From the NCBI RefSeq assembly GCF_034263275.1, contig NZ_CP139559.1, positions 5,518,001-5,582,000 of the forward strand: 64,000 bases of DNA. Direction: 5' to 3'. The notes beneath the pieces were generated by a model, which made no database searches, was not told the DNA's origin, and was given only the letters and a program-made list of their open reading frames with translations. Both the position numbers and the translations under genes were made by a program. Below are positions 1 to 8,719 of the stretch, piece by piece (positions within the stretch are counted from its first letter, which is position 1; each line of letters starts with the position of its first letter). Origin of the DNA: Mucilaginibacter sp. cycad4. GTDB taxonomy: Bacteria > Bacteroidota > Bacteroidia > Sphingobacteriales > Sphingobacteriaceae.

Positions 1-159
1 AAAATCATTTCCTGCACCCTGGTATTTATAAAAATGTATCTTCACAATTATCCTGTTAATATCAGCCCCCTTAGTCTTCAACAAAACCCGTGCTAACAAT
101 TAAAATAGCCGATGTTTATCTATTTAACAAATTTTAACAAAAAACGGGATAACTAATCA

Positions 160-191
160 TTGATTATCTCGTCTATATGGTATTAAATTTG
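160..191 (+). promoter_or_regulatory. Putative Bacteroidota-type promoter of the htrA gene
   Basis: TTG at 160-162 is followed 21 nt later by TAAATTTG at 184-191, which fits the TAnnTTTG -7 element of the Bacteroidota primary sigma factor. The predicted transcript would begin close to 198, about 40 nt before the ATG at 237. The -33 element is only a TTG, so this rests mainly on the -7 match. Confidence 0.5.
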
Positions 192-236
192 ATCTGTAAA
201 ATAAGTAAACTTAATAATAAGAAAGGCAAATAATAA

Positions 237-1766
237 ATGAAAAAGATTGGTTTAACACTATTAACCGCTTTTGTTGGAGGTGCGATGGCCTTAGGTGTAT
301 ACAAGGTTATCGAAAACAAGTACTCTGACAACCTGAGCTTTGAAGACAAGCAAAAGGTATATTTTACAAGCAACCCAATGGCTGCAGTTTCATCAACCGG
401 CGATCTGGATTTTACCCAGGCAGCAGCGGCAGCAACCCCGGCGGTGGTTTACATCCGCACTACTTACACTAACAAAGCCGGCGGCGGTCAGGATCAGCTG
501 GAGCAAATGTTTGGCGATATGTTCGGTCAGCGGGTGCGCCCTCAGGGGCCGCAAATGGCATCAGGCTCTGGCGTTATCATTTCGCCCGATGGTTACATTG
601 TAACCAACAACCACGTGGTTGAAAAAGCCGATAAAATTACCGTTGCCACTAATGATCACCGTACTTTCAGCGCCAAAGTTATCGGCACCGACCCAAGTAC
701 AGATCTTGCCCTCATTAAAGTGAGCGCTACCAACCTGCCAATTGTAAAATTAGGCAACAGCGATGACGCTAAAGTTGGCGAGTGGGTTTTAGCTGTGGGC
801 AACCCCTTTAACCTAACATCAACCGTTACAGCAGGGATCATTAGCGCCAAAGGCCGTAATATTGGTATCATTGGCAGCGAAAACAATGATGACGACAATC
901 CGTTTGGCCGTACCCGCAACCAGTCGACTCCTAAGCTGAACAAAGCTATCGAGTCGTTTATCCAAACTGATGCGGCCATTAACCCTGGTAACAGCGGTGG
1001 CGCACTGGTTAACACCCGCGGCGAACTGATCGGTATTAACGCCGCTATCGCTTCTCACACCGGCTCGTACGAAGGTTATGGATTTGCTATCCCTGTTAAC
1101 CTGGCTAAAAAAGTATTAAACGATATCAAGAAATTCGGTACTGTAAAACGTGGTTTTGTAGGTGTAACTTTCACCGAGCTTAACCCCGACGTAGCCCAAA
1201 AACTCGACGTAACAACCACTAATGGCTTGTACGTGAACGACCTTGTACCGGGCGGTGGTGCCGAACAGGCAGGTTTGCGCAAAGGTGATATCATTGTTAA
1301 GGTTGAAGGTCAGCCGGTTTATGAATCATCTGATCTGCAGGAACGCGTAGGCCGTTTACAGCCCGGCGATAAGATTAACGTTACTGTACTGCGCGATGGC
1401 AAGGACAAAGATTTCGCGGTAACGCTTAAAGGCGATGCCGTAGCGCCATCAAACCGCATTGCAGCATCAAAGTCGGCCGAAGAGCTGTTTAACAAACTGG
1501 GCGCAAGCTTCCACGCTTTAACCCCTGCCGAAAAAAACAGGCTGCATGTTAACGCCGGTGTACTGGTAACCCAGGTACGTGAAGGAGGTTTATTTGACGC
1601 TGCCGAAATACCTGAAGGCGTAGTGATCACCAGCATTAACAAATTGCCTATCGCCAGTATCGATGATATTGACAGGGCAATTGTAAAACCGATCCAGGGC
1701 AATATTATCATTGCCGGCATCTACCCTGATGGTTCGCACTTCAGCAGCGCGTTCCCGGCTCAATAA
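237..1766 (+). CDS. HtrA/DegP-family periplasmic serine protease (Do-like)
   Basis: This is a 509-aa trypsin-like periplasmic protease/chaperone that degrades misfolded envelope proteins. An N-terminal hydrophobic segment (about residues 5-22) is a signal peptide or anchor. The catalytic triad is visible as His126 (TNNHVV), Asp156 (STDLALIKV) and Ser253 (NPGNSGGAL). Two PDZ domains follow, about residues 300-400 and 415-505; the first has a clear GLYVNDLVPGGGAEQAGL-type ligand loop. Length and order match the DegP/DegQ family. ATG 237 is supported by the signal segment directly after it. The gene is monocistronic, with a candidate promoter upstream and a strong terminator downstream. Family assignment is very secure; DegP versus DegQ role cannot be told. 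Confidence 0.95.
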   Translation: MKKIGLTLLTAFVGGAMALGVYKVIENKYSDNLSFEDKQKVYFTSNPMAAVSSTGDLDFTQAAAAATPAVVYIRTTYTNKAGGGQDQLEQMFGDMFGQRVRPQGPQMASGSGVIISPDGYIVTNNHVVEKADKITVATNDHRTFSAKVIGTDPSTDLALIKVSATNLPIVKLGNSDDAKVGEWVLAVGNPFNLTSTVTAGIISAKGRNIGIIGSENNDDDNPFGRTRNQSTPKLNKAIESFIQTDAAINPGNSGGALVNTRGELIGINAAIASHTGSYEGYGFAIPVNLAKKVLNDIKKFGTVKRGFVGVTFTELNPDVAQKLDVTTTNGLYVNDLVPGGGAEQAGLRKGDIIVKVEGQPVYESSDLQERVGRLQPGDKINVTVLRDGKDKDFAVTLKGDAVAPSNRIAASKSAEELFNKLGASFHALTPAEKNRLHVNAGVLVTQVREGGLFDAAEIPEGVVITSINKLPIASIDDIDRAIVKPIQGNIIIAGIYPDGSHFSSAFPAQ

Positions 1767-1793
1767 GTTTTTTTTAAGTGATTTTGTATATTG

Positions 1794-1830
1794 AAGCCCC
1801 GGTCTCTTTTGAGATCGGGGCTTTGTTTTT
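1794..1830 (+). terminator. Intrinsic terminator after htrA
   Basis: The 13-nt arm AAGCCCCGGTCTC pairs across a TTTT loop with GAGATCGGGGCTT (one mismatch) and is followed by a T-rich run, 27 nt after the htrA stop codon. Confidence 0.85.
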
Positions 1831-1900
1831 ATGGAGAATTTTCGGGACTTGAAAGGGCTTTTGTGGTAATTAACTTACATCGTCGCCCTCTTGGCCGGGC

Positions 1901-2300
1901 CATAGCCGTTAACCTAAGCAATTGTTTGAACAAAGGGTTTTAAAAATCCCCTCTCGAGAGCAGGGCCGTTGCATTCTACTATTCAGTTCTTAATAACACG
2001 CACGATTAAGCGTCTACGCTTGGTCGTTTGCCTTAATTGAGCGTCCACGCTCCCGTAATATGTTATAAACGTAAGCGTGGACGCTTACTTTGGTTATAAT
2101 TCAAGCGAAGGACGCTTGAACTTGCGAAACATAAATTAGAATGCAACAGCCCTGCTCTCGAGAGGGGGCGCGGAGGAACGAGTGGTGGCAGGGGTGTGTT
2201 TCTGCTACAAGCTTATCAAAACAGAAACACACCCCTCCGCCCCTCTCAAGAGGGGAATCGCACAATCCCGCGCTTTTTCTTCCTTAAGTTAACGGTTATG
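1901..2300. mobile_element. 400-bp MITE-like non-autonomous element with TIRs and 10-bp target duplication
   Basis: The left end CATAGCCGTTAACCTAAG (1901-1918) is an inverted copy of the right end CTTAAGTTAACGGTTATG (2283-2300), 16 of 18 matching. TTGGCCGGGC immediately flanks both sides (1891-1900 and 2301-2310). The related repeat at 3955-4245 carries the empty site with TTGGCCGGGC only once. The interior has no transposase gene. It holds an inverted pair of about 30 nt (1948-1977 and 2138-2167, one mismatch), several short palindromes with the core GCGTCCACGCT, and a hairpin at 2161-2247. A 9-12 bp duplication is typical of IS4-type transposases, but which enzyme mobilised it is unknown. 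Confidence 0.8.
2161..2247. repeat. Long hairpin inside the MITE-like element
   Basis: AGGGGTGTGTTTCTG (2190-2204) pairs perfectly with CAGAAACACACCCCT (2222-2236) across a 17-nt loop. The stem continues outward with an imperfect match between 2161-2176 and 2234-2247. It could stop transcription or be a transposition structure; its role is not known. Confidence 0.7.
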
Positions 2301-2832
2301 TTGGCCGGGCGGGGGCCAGTTACTTTACCTTAGATGCAAAGTAACCAAACATCAAGACAAAAAAATGCTTCCTCACGCAGGCCATACTCCCAGGCCCGCT
2401 TTTTTGTCGACCCGGCGCACTTTTGTTTTGGAGATTATAATAACTTTTTCCCTTATTAAACCCAGCGCCTTTGTCTTGTTTCCTGACTCTTACCGTCTTG
2501 CTTCTTTGCTCTTACTGTCTTGCTTCTATCCTCTCCTCGTCGGCAGGCAAGCTTCGGGCGAAAGCGGGCAGAACAATGGTGGGTGGTGCGGCTGCAGGGG
2601 CATAGCAAGTTTTTGCAGAAGCGAAGGCCTGTGCAGCAGGGCAAAATAATTGCGGCCCGTGGTTCTGCCCGCTTTGCAGGGCGAAGGCCGGGGAAGGCAA
2701 GCGGGCGAAGGCCTGTGCGGCAAAGAAGCCTCCCTGCCGACTTGACTTTTTGGTTACTTTTGTGTCAAGACAAAAGTAACAGCCCTCCCGCGGCAATTGA
2801 GCGGGGCCGATGTTAGTTAAATACCACTATGG

Positions 2833-3777
2833 TTATTTAAACACCAGCACCACTTTACCAACAGTCCTCCCACTTTCCAGTTGCAAATGCGCATCGGCCA
2901 TTTGCTCAAACGGAAACACTTTGGATACGTGCGATTTAATGATCCCTTTTTGCAGCAATCCCGCAATGGCGGCCATGTTTTCGGCATTGGGTTTTACCCG
3001 GGTGTTGTGGCCATTAATGCCCAGGGCGTTGGCTTTGGGGGCAACGGCTTCGTTCATGCCCGAAACGATGCTTATAATGGTACCGCCTTTTTTCATTACC
3101 TGCAACGAGCGGTCAATGTATTCGCCGCCAATGGTGTCAAGTACAAAGTCGATATCATGAGTAGCGGTTTCAAAGGGCTGCGCTTTATAGTCGATATGCT
3201 CATCGGCACCCAGGGCCAACACAAAATCGCGGTTGGCAGCCGAGGAAGTGGCAATAACATAGGCGCCCAAATGTTTGGCTATCTGCACAGCATAATGACC
3301 AACCCCGCCGGATGCAGCGTGGATCAGTACACGGTCGCCGGGTTTAACAGGCGCATTGGTGTGGAAAGCCTGCCAGGCGGTAAGCGCGGCAAGCGTAGCT
3401 GCGGCAGCTTCCTCATGGCCGATGCCCGCAGGTTTCAATGCAAGCTCATTAGCTTTGGCCTTAACATATTCGGCATAGGCTTTACCGGTTTTGGGGAAAT
3501 CTATCATGGCAAAAACTTCGTCGCCGGGTTTAAAACCGGTAACATCCGCGCCCACTTCGGTTATCTCTCCCGAAATGTCCCAACCTAATATTATCGGCGA
3601 CTCATCCTTAATAAGTGCGGAAATACCTTTTCCCGAGCGGGTTTTAACGTCGACAGGGTTTATACTGATGGCTTTCAGTTTTACCAGCACTTCATCGGCA
3701 GCTATAGTTGGTACAGGTATTTCGGCCGGCACAAGGTTTTCAACTCCGCCAAAGTTTTTTAAAATTATTGCTTTCAT
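2833..3777 (-). CDS. NADP-dependent zinc-type alcohol dehydrogenase / quinone oxidoreductase (MDR superfamily)
   Basis: This 314-aa cytoplasmic oxidoreductase has a GroES-like N-terminal domain (residues 1-120) and a Rossmann domain with the dinucleotide-binding loop AASGGVGHYAVQIAK (154-168). The zinc-ligand cysteines of classical alcohol dehydrogenases are absent, so it belongs to the zinc-independent quinone oxidoreductase branch of the medium-chain dehydrogenase/reductases, which reduce enones or quinones with NADPH. Length is normal for that branch. It stands alone between two repeat-filled intergenic regions. The physiological substrate cannot be deduced. Confidence 0.9.
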   Translation of the reverse strand: MKAIILKNFGGVENLVPAEIPVPTIAADEVLVKLKAISINPVDVKTRSGKGISALIKDESPIILGWDISGEITEVGADVTGFKPGDEVFAMIDFPKTGKAYAEYVKAKANELALKPAGIGHEEAAAATLAALTAWQAFHTNAPVKPGDRVLIHAASGGVGHYAVQIAKHLGAYVIATSSAANRDFVLALGADEHIDYKAQPFETATHDIDFVLDTIGGEYIDRSLQVMKKGGTIISIVSGMNEAVAPKANALGINGHNTRVKPNAENMAAIAGLLQKGIIKSHVSKVFPFEQMADAHLQLESGRTVGKVVLVFK

Positions 3778-3954
3778 ATTTTGATGTATTCATTTGATAT
3801 CCCAAAGTTATGGCACCGTAAATAAAATCACGGGGATAAATGAGGAATATAATTTAGTGTTTTAACCTCTCTTACTCTAAACGCCATCTTTTAGCTCAGG
3901 TTTTGTGAGATGGAGTGAGGTGAGGTAAATCGGAAAACACCTTGTTGTAACTAA

Positions 3955-4245
3955 CAAACATCGTCGCCCTCTTGGCCGGGCGGGGCCCAGTTACTTTACC
4001 TTAGATGCAAAGTAACCAAACATCAAGACAAAAAAATGCTTCCACCCGCAGGCCATACTCCCAGGCCCGCTTTTTTGTCGGGCCCGGCGCACTTTTGTTT
4101 TCGAGATTATAACAGCTTTTGCCCTTTATTAAACATTTTATTGTCTTGTTTCTTGGTTCCTGACTCTTGCCGTCTTGTGTCTTTCCTCCTCATTCTCTTG
4201 TTTCTTGATTCTAACGGGCTTGTTTCTTCTTCCAAACTCCTATCT
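3955..4245 (+). repeat. Dispersed intergenic repeat, copy B
   Basis: This is an uninterrupted copy of the repeat seen at 1871-2822. It begins near CATCGTCGCCCTCTTGGCC, continues through the conserved ACTTTACCTTAGATGCAAAG and CCAGGCCCGCTTTTTTGTCG blocks, and ends in degenerate CTTGTTTCTTG units (4143-4232) that run up to the NUDIX gene. It supplies the empty target site for the 400-bp insertion. The rest of the interval 3778-3954 shows nothing recognisable. Confidence 0.75.
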
Positions 4246-4253
4246 TTAGAAAC

Positions 4254-4637
4254 GTGATTAAAGTAACATGCGCCATTATTGTTAATACCGACGGACTTGT
4301 TTTTGCTGCCCAGCGAAGCGCGACAATGAGCCTGTCATTAAAATGGGAGTTTCCCGGCGGTAAAATTGAACCCGGCGAAACCGCCGAAGCCTGCCTCATC
4401 CGCGAAATTAAGGAAGAGCTTCATGTGGATGTTGAAATTGTTTCTTCTTTGCCGAGTAATACGCATCAATATCCTAATGTTACTATACAACTGATTCCCT
4501 TTGTTTGTAAGATCACCGCTGGCGAGGTGTTGCTTAAGGAGCATCTTGATTTCAAATGGTTAGCTAAAGATGAATTGTTAGCTTTGGATTGGGCGGAGGC
4601 GGATGTGGCGATTGTTAAATATTATATGAAAACCTAA
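4254..4637 (+). CDS. NUDIX hydrolase, MutT-like (8-oxo-dGTP or other NTP pyrophosphatase)
   Basis: The 127-aa protein starts with GTG and carries a Nudix box at residues 36-58 (G36, E42, R50, E51, E54, E55). The usual glycine near the end of the box is His57. The N-terminal KVTCAIIVN and WEFPGGKIEPGE sequences are typical of MutT-type (deoxy)nucleoside triphosphate pyrophosphohydrolases, which cleave the alpha-beta bond to release pyrophosphate. The stop codon ends at 4637 and the helicase ATG starts at 4638, so the two genes are almost certainly translated from one mRNA. The substrate is inferred; the pairing suggests a nucleotide-related partner role to the helicase rather than plain housekeeping sanitation. 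Confidence 0.88.
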   Translation: MIKVTCAIIVNTDGLVFAAQRSATMSLSLKWEFPGGKIEPGETAEACLIREIKEELHVDVEIVSSLPSNTHQYPNVTIQLIPFVCKITAGEVLLKEHLDFKWLAKDELLALDWAEADVAIVKYYMKT

Positions 4638-7600
4638 ATGTCAACACTTGAATTAGGCTTGTATGAGCAACTTATCACGAAGCTCATATCAAATAAATTA
4701 CAGACCGTTAATAACGATACCTTCTTCGTTAAGAGCACACTGCTCGACAAAGAAGAAGCGTCCAGATATCTTAGTGTTTATTTATCCGAAACTATAAAGT
4801 TTGCACTTAACGAAATTAAAGGCGATGACAAAGTTCTTAAGCAAATTGAATTGTCAAATAAGATAATTCAATTATTAATAAATGCTTTACCCGATATTAG
4901 CTTATCCGGCAATTTAATTGAAGACGAAGGCAAAATTCTGAACGCAGTATTTTCAACGTTAGACAACCCACATAACAAGTTAGAAGAAAGAGTTAAATTA
5001 ATCACACCATATACTCGGCTAAGCCAGAGTGAGCTATTTACAGGTAACAATGTAGGCGTTTCGTTGGAAAGTGAAATCAAAAAGGAAATTCTTTCATCTG
5101 ACGAAATTTGTTGGTTAGTATCTTTTATCAAATATTCGGGCATCAGAATATTTAAGGATGAACTGGAAGAATTTACCAGCAGTGGCAAGAAACTAAAGAT
5201 TATAACCACATCGTATATGGGAGCTACTGATGTGAAAGCAATTGAGTTTTTATCCAAGTTGCCTAATACAGAAATAAAAGTATCCTATAACTCAGATCAT
5301 GAGCGCTTACACGCCAAAGCGTATTTATTTTTAAGGCAAACCGGTTTCAATACCGGGTATATTGGTTCTTCAAACATTTCACGATCAGCACTTACAAACG
5401 GATTAGAGTGGAACTTAAAAGTAACTTCCAAAGAAATCAGTCATATCATTGATAAGTTCAAAAAAACATTTGAAACCTATTGGGTTGATAAAGATTTTGA
5501 ATCGTATATACCAGGTAGAGATGCGCTCAAGCTTGAAACCGCCCTCAAACAACAAAAATCATACGATAAGCAATCCATTACAACCTTCTTTGATTTAAAA
5601 CCATTTCCGTACCAGGAAGAAATATTAGAAAAGCTAAACTCTGAAAGAGTTGTGCACAATAGATTTAAAAACCTATTGGTGGCAGCAACAGGCACAGGCA
5701 AAACAGTGATTTCAGCTTTTGATTATAAACGATTCAAAAACTCAAATTCAAGGGCTCGGTTGCTTTTTGTAGCTCATAGAAAAGAAATTCTTGAACAAGC
5801 TCAAAATACATTTCAGCATGTTTTAAAAGACCCCAACTTCGGCGAATTATGGGTAGATGGCATTACGCCTACTAATTATGAATACATATTTGCATCTGTA
5901 CAAAGTCTTAACAATAAAATTCAAGACTTAACCTTATTATCCGATTTTTATGATTTTATAATTATCGATGAGGTACACCATGCTCCCGCATCAAGCTACC
6001 GCTCCATATTTGAAAAATTCAACCCTCAAATCTTATTAGGTTTAACAGCAACTCCGGAACGTGGGGATGGAGAGGAGGTACTAAAAGATTTTTGCAATGA
6101 AATTGCTGCGGAAATAAGACTACCGGAAGCCTTGAATAGAAAGTTACTGTCCCCCTTTCAATATTTTGCACTTTCTGATAGTGTCGATTTATCAAGACTA
6201 TCGTGGAAAAACGGTAAATATGAGATAAATGAACTTACAAGGCTTTACACTGAAGATGATAGGCGAGTAAATGAAATTTTAGCCAATTGCGAAAAATATC
6301 TAACAGATATTAACGATGTAATGGCTGTTGGCTTTTGTGTCAGTCAAGATCATGCTCGCTATATGGCTGAAAAGTTTACTTTAGCAGGATTAAAGGCTGA
6401 CTATTTAACATCTGAGACATCCAACAATCGGGATGAATTGCGAGCTCGACTTAAACGGAAAGAAATTAATTACCTATTTGTTAGAGACATCTTTAATGAG
6501 GGGGTTGATATTCCGGAAATCGATACAGTATTATTTTTACGACCAACCGAAAGTCTTACTATTTTCCTTCAACAATTAGGTAGAGGTTTACGTCTTGCCA
6601 ACAAAAAAGATTGCTTGACCGTTCTTGACTTTGTTGGAAACTCAAGGCCGGAGTACGATTTTGAGCACAAATTCAGAGCACTTGTTGGTAAAACACATAC
6701 GTCAATTATTACTGAGATAGAAGATGAATTCCCTCATTTACCTTTAGGTTGCTCAATAGTACTCGAAAAGAAAGCAAAAGAAGTTATTCTAAAAAACATA
6801 ACAGCTGCAATAGGATTTAATAGAACACAACTAATAAACAAAATCAGCAGCTTTTATTTGCAAATAGCCTTGCCGTTAACTTTAAAAAACTTTATTACGA
6901 TTCAGAATATTGACCTTTCTTTAATTTATAAAAACAAAAAATTTGGATGGAAAAGGCTATGTGCAGTGGCCGGAGCTATTAGTAACTTTGACGAGCCTAA
7001 TGAATCGGTTTTAACTGGAGCTATCAGCAGAAAACTATTGCAATGCAATTCTATAAGTTATTTGCATTTTATTAAAAAGTTAATTGATAATAATTTTATT
7101 ATCAGCAGCTTGAATGCAGAGCAACAGCAAATGCTTTTAATGTTCCATTACGATGTTTGGCAAAAAGCAGGACCAGAAGCTGGCTTTGATTCTATCGAAA
7201 AAAGTATACTACAAATTAGCAATAATCCAATCATGGTTGCTGAACTTCGGGAGGTTATTGATCTTCTAATTAGTAGAGTCGATTTTGTGGAAAAACCTAT
7301 AGCTTTAGATTTCCCATTTACTTTACAAGTACATAGTCGCTATAATCGCGACCAAATTTTAGTCGCTATGCAACTACATAGTTTTGACAAAGCATCATCT
7401 AATAGAGAAGGCGTTGCGTTAAATAAGGAATTAAATACAGAAGCATTTTTTGTAACACTAAAAAAGTCTGATAAGGAATATTCACCAACGACTCTTTATG
7501 ATGATTACGCTATAAACGAATACCTTTTCCATTGGCAATCACAAAATGCAACATCTCCTGAATCGCCTAAAGGATTATCTTATATAAACCATAAAGATGA

Positions 7601-7793
7601 TGATAAGAAAATCTTACTTTTCGTAAGGGAGCAAAACGACAATGAGTTTGGATTTACCATGTCGTACGTATTTTTAGGAGAAGCCAACTTTACAAAATCA
7701 AGTGGATCAAAACCTATGAACATCGAATGGCAATTAAACGAACCTATGCCGGCTTATATTTGGAAAGAGAGTGGCAAGCTTGCTATTGGATAA
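4638..7793 (+). CDS. PLD-family nuclease fused to DEAD/DEAH superfamily 2 helicase with DUF3427-like C-terminus
   Basis: This 1051-aa protein has three parts. Residues 130-290 form a phospholipase-D-type nuclease half with an HxK motif (H225, K227) and GSSN (243-246). Residues 320-680 form a superfamily 2 helicase/translocase: Walker A AATGTGKT (349-356), Walker B IIDEVHH (DEVH 444-447), TATPERGDG (470-478) and motif VI QQLGRGLR (645-652). Residues 700-1045 resemble the DUF3427 region that follows such helicases. The architecture implies an ATP-driven nucleic-acid translocase with an attached nuclease, seen in DNA repair and defence-associated genes. The gene is visibly more AT-rich than its neighbours, which suggests horizontal acquisition. 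It abuts the NUDIX gene with no gap. All core motifs look intact. Confidence 0.9.
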   Translation: MSTLELGLYEQLITKLISNKLQTVNNDTFFVKSTLLDKEEASRYLSVYLSETIKFALNEIKGDDKVLKQIELSNKIIQLLINALPDISLSGNLIEDEGKILNAVFSTLDNPHNKLEERVKLITPYTRLSQSELFTGNNVGVSLESEIKKEILSSDEICWLVSFIKYSGIRIFKDELEEFTSSGKKLKIITTSYMGATDVKAIEFLSKLPNTEIKVSYNSDHERLHAKAYLFLRQTGFNTGYIGSSNISRSALTNGLEWNLKVTSKEISHIIDKFKKTFETYWVDKDFESYIPGRDALKLETALKQQKSYDKQSITTFFDLKPFPYQEEILEKLNSERVVHNRFKNLLVAATGTGKTVISAFDYKRFKNSNSRARLLFVAHRKEILEQAQNTFQHVLKDPNFGELWVDGITPTNYEYIFASVQSLNNKIQDLTLLSDFYDFIIIDEVHHAPASSYRSIFEKFNPQILLGLTATPERGDGEEVLKDFCNEIAAEIRLPEALNRKLLSPFQYFALSDSVDLSRLSWKNGKYEINELTRLYTEDDRRVNEILANCEKYLTDINDVMAVGFCVSQDHARYMAEKFTLAGLKADYLTSETSNNRDELRARLKRKEINYLFVRDIFNEGVDIPEIDTVLFLRPTESLTIFLQQLGRGLRLANKKDCLTVLDFVGNSRPEYDFEHKFRALVGKTHTSIITEIEDEFPHLPLGCSIVLEKKAKEVILKNITAAIGFNRTQLINKISSFYLQIALPLTLKNFITIQNIDLSLIYKNKKFGWKRLCAVAGAISNFDEPNESVLTGAISRKLLQCNSISYLHFIKKLIDNNFIISSLNAEQQQMLLMFHYDVWQKAGPEAGFDSIEKSILQISNNPIMVAELREVIDLLISRVDFVEKPIALDFPFTLQVHSRYNRDQILVAMQLHSFDKASSNREGVALNKELNTEAFFVTLKKSDKEYSPTTLYDDYAINEYLFHWQSQNATSPESPKGLSYINHKDDDKKILLFVREQNDNEFGFTMSYVFLGEANFTKSSGSKPMNIEWQLNEPMPAYIWKESGKLAIG

Positions 7794-7851
7794 CCTTAAA
7801 AGTTCACTTATCTCCGATTGACAAACCCAATCATCCGGCATAACTTGCCGC

Positions 7852-8165
7852 ATGCCCAATATTAAATTCAATTACCTCTATCGCGATGGCGGCAACTATA
7901 AAAACTTCAACAGTATTGTTTTTAACAACCCGCAAAGTATACTGTTACCGTCATTAGAACAATTGATTCGCTCCAAACTTATATCGATTATTGGTTTTAC
8001 GTTGATCAATGGCAACTACCCGACCTTCACTTCGGCACCTGGGATAACGAGCTTGACCATACCTTTCATGAGTTTGAAAGTGTAGAATACACAGAGGAGG
8101 CTGCCGACAACGGAACGGATTTGGATTTGTTTATAAATATCCTTAAAAACTTACCATCCCTATAG
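7852..8165 (+). pseudogene. Frameshifted small hypothetical gene (about 103 aa if repaired)
   Basis: An open frame begins at ATG 7852 (MPNIKFNYLYRDGGNY...) and reads sensibly to SKLI near 7985. From there the sense continues in another frame as DYWFYVDQWQLPDLHFGTWD and onward to a stop at 8163-8165. A 2-nt excess, probably an extra AT in CTTATATCGAT around 7977-7986, explains the shift. The unshifted frame runs on to 8085 with unrelated residues. The acidic, aromatic-rich product has no function I can name. It may be a real pseudogene, a programmed shift or an assembly error. Confidence 0.7.
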
Positions 8166-8170
8166 CCCCG

Positions 8171-8202
8171 TAATCATTTTCGTGATATCACGAAAATGAT
8201 TA
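8171..8202. terminator. Perfect 32-bp palindrome, probable terminator
   Basis: TAATCATTTTCGTGAT is followed directly by its exact reverse complement, then by an A/T-rich run. It sits 5 nt after the end of the frameshifted gene. It may be a bidirectional terminator or a protein-binding site. Confidence 0.5.
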
Positions 8203-8719
8203 TTAAAAAATAGCGCTTAAATTTCACCAAAATGGTGGCGCTATATCGTCAGTACCCCAACCAGCCCACATCCGCCTAAAAGCATTTTCGCTAAAAAGCA
8301 TCAAAAATCACCAAAAAAATCCACCTGCCGGCACTGCCCCAATTAAAGCACCTATTTTACTCTAAAAAGTTTTAATATTTGATTATCAAAACCTTACCAT
8401 TGTTTCAGTTAAAATATTAATTATTTAACTATCAGCGTGTTTCATAAAAAAGGCGTCCCGCGTTTTCACGCTCAAAAAATGGAACACGCTCATTTTCGCA
8501 AAAACGGACAGCTTGCTTTTTTCATTTTTTCGTGGGGAATCAAAAAATTGGGACACCCATTTTTTTTCGTTATACTTGTAATCTATATAATACAGATAGA
8601 TATAGTATTATTTAATCAAATAAACAAAATAATGCAAAGGCATAGGGGTAAAAGTTTAGAGTGTTGTAATAAAGTAAACGCGTTAAAAGCTTTATTCAAT
8701 CACTTTAAAATGACAACCC
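8203..8719. other. Intergenic region without a convincing gene
   Basis: The region is strongly AT-rich with A and T homopolymer tracts. One frame (8437-8751) is open but has low-complexity, non-protein-like composition, overlaps the next gene and is not accepted. No repeat of the dispersed families was recognised here. Confidence 0.5.

Larger units (their letters stand above)
1871..2822 (+). repeat. Dispersed intergenic repeat, copy A (interrupted by a 400-bp insertion)
   Basis: This copy shares its head (about 1879-1900 and 2301-2460) with copy B at 3955-4245 and, inverted, with copy C at 13140-13530. Common parts include ACTTTACCTTAGATGCAAAG, a hairpin built around the CCCGCTTTTTTGTCG region, and a run of degenerate CTTGTTTCYTGACTCTTGCC-like units (2475-2545). 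Its two outer ends are roughly inverted relative to each other (1875-1900 against 2780-2820). No convincing gene lies inside; overlapping 60-100 aa frames on both strands have low-complexity composition. Copy A is split by the element at 1901-2300. Confidence 0.7.

Noticed and set aside
2365..2816. Several overlapping 60-98 aa open frames on both strands
   Set aside because: They lie inside the dispersed repeat shared with 3955 and 13140, lack protein-like composition and are not preserved as frames in the other copies.
4638..7793. Assignment of the PLD-helicase to the Mokosh defence system
   Set aside because: Mokosh uses an RNA-helicase of another family with PLD in a different position; here the PLD half is N-terminal and the helicase motifs are of the DEAD/DEAH type with DUF3427.
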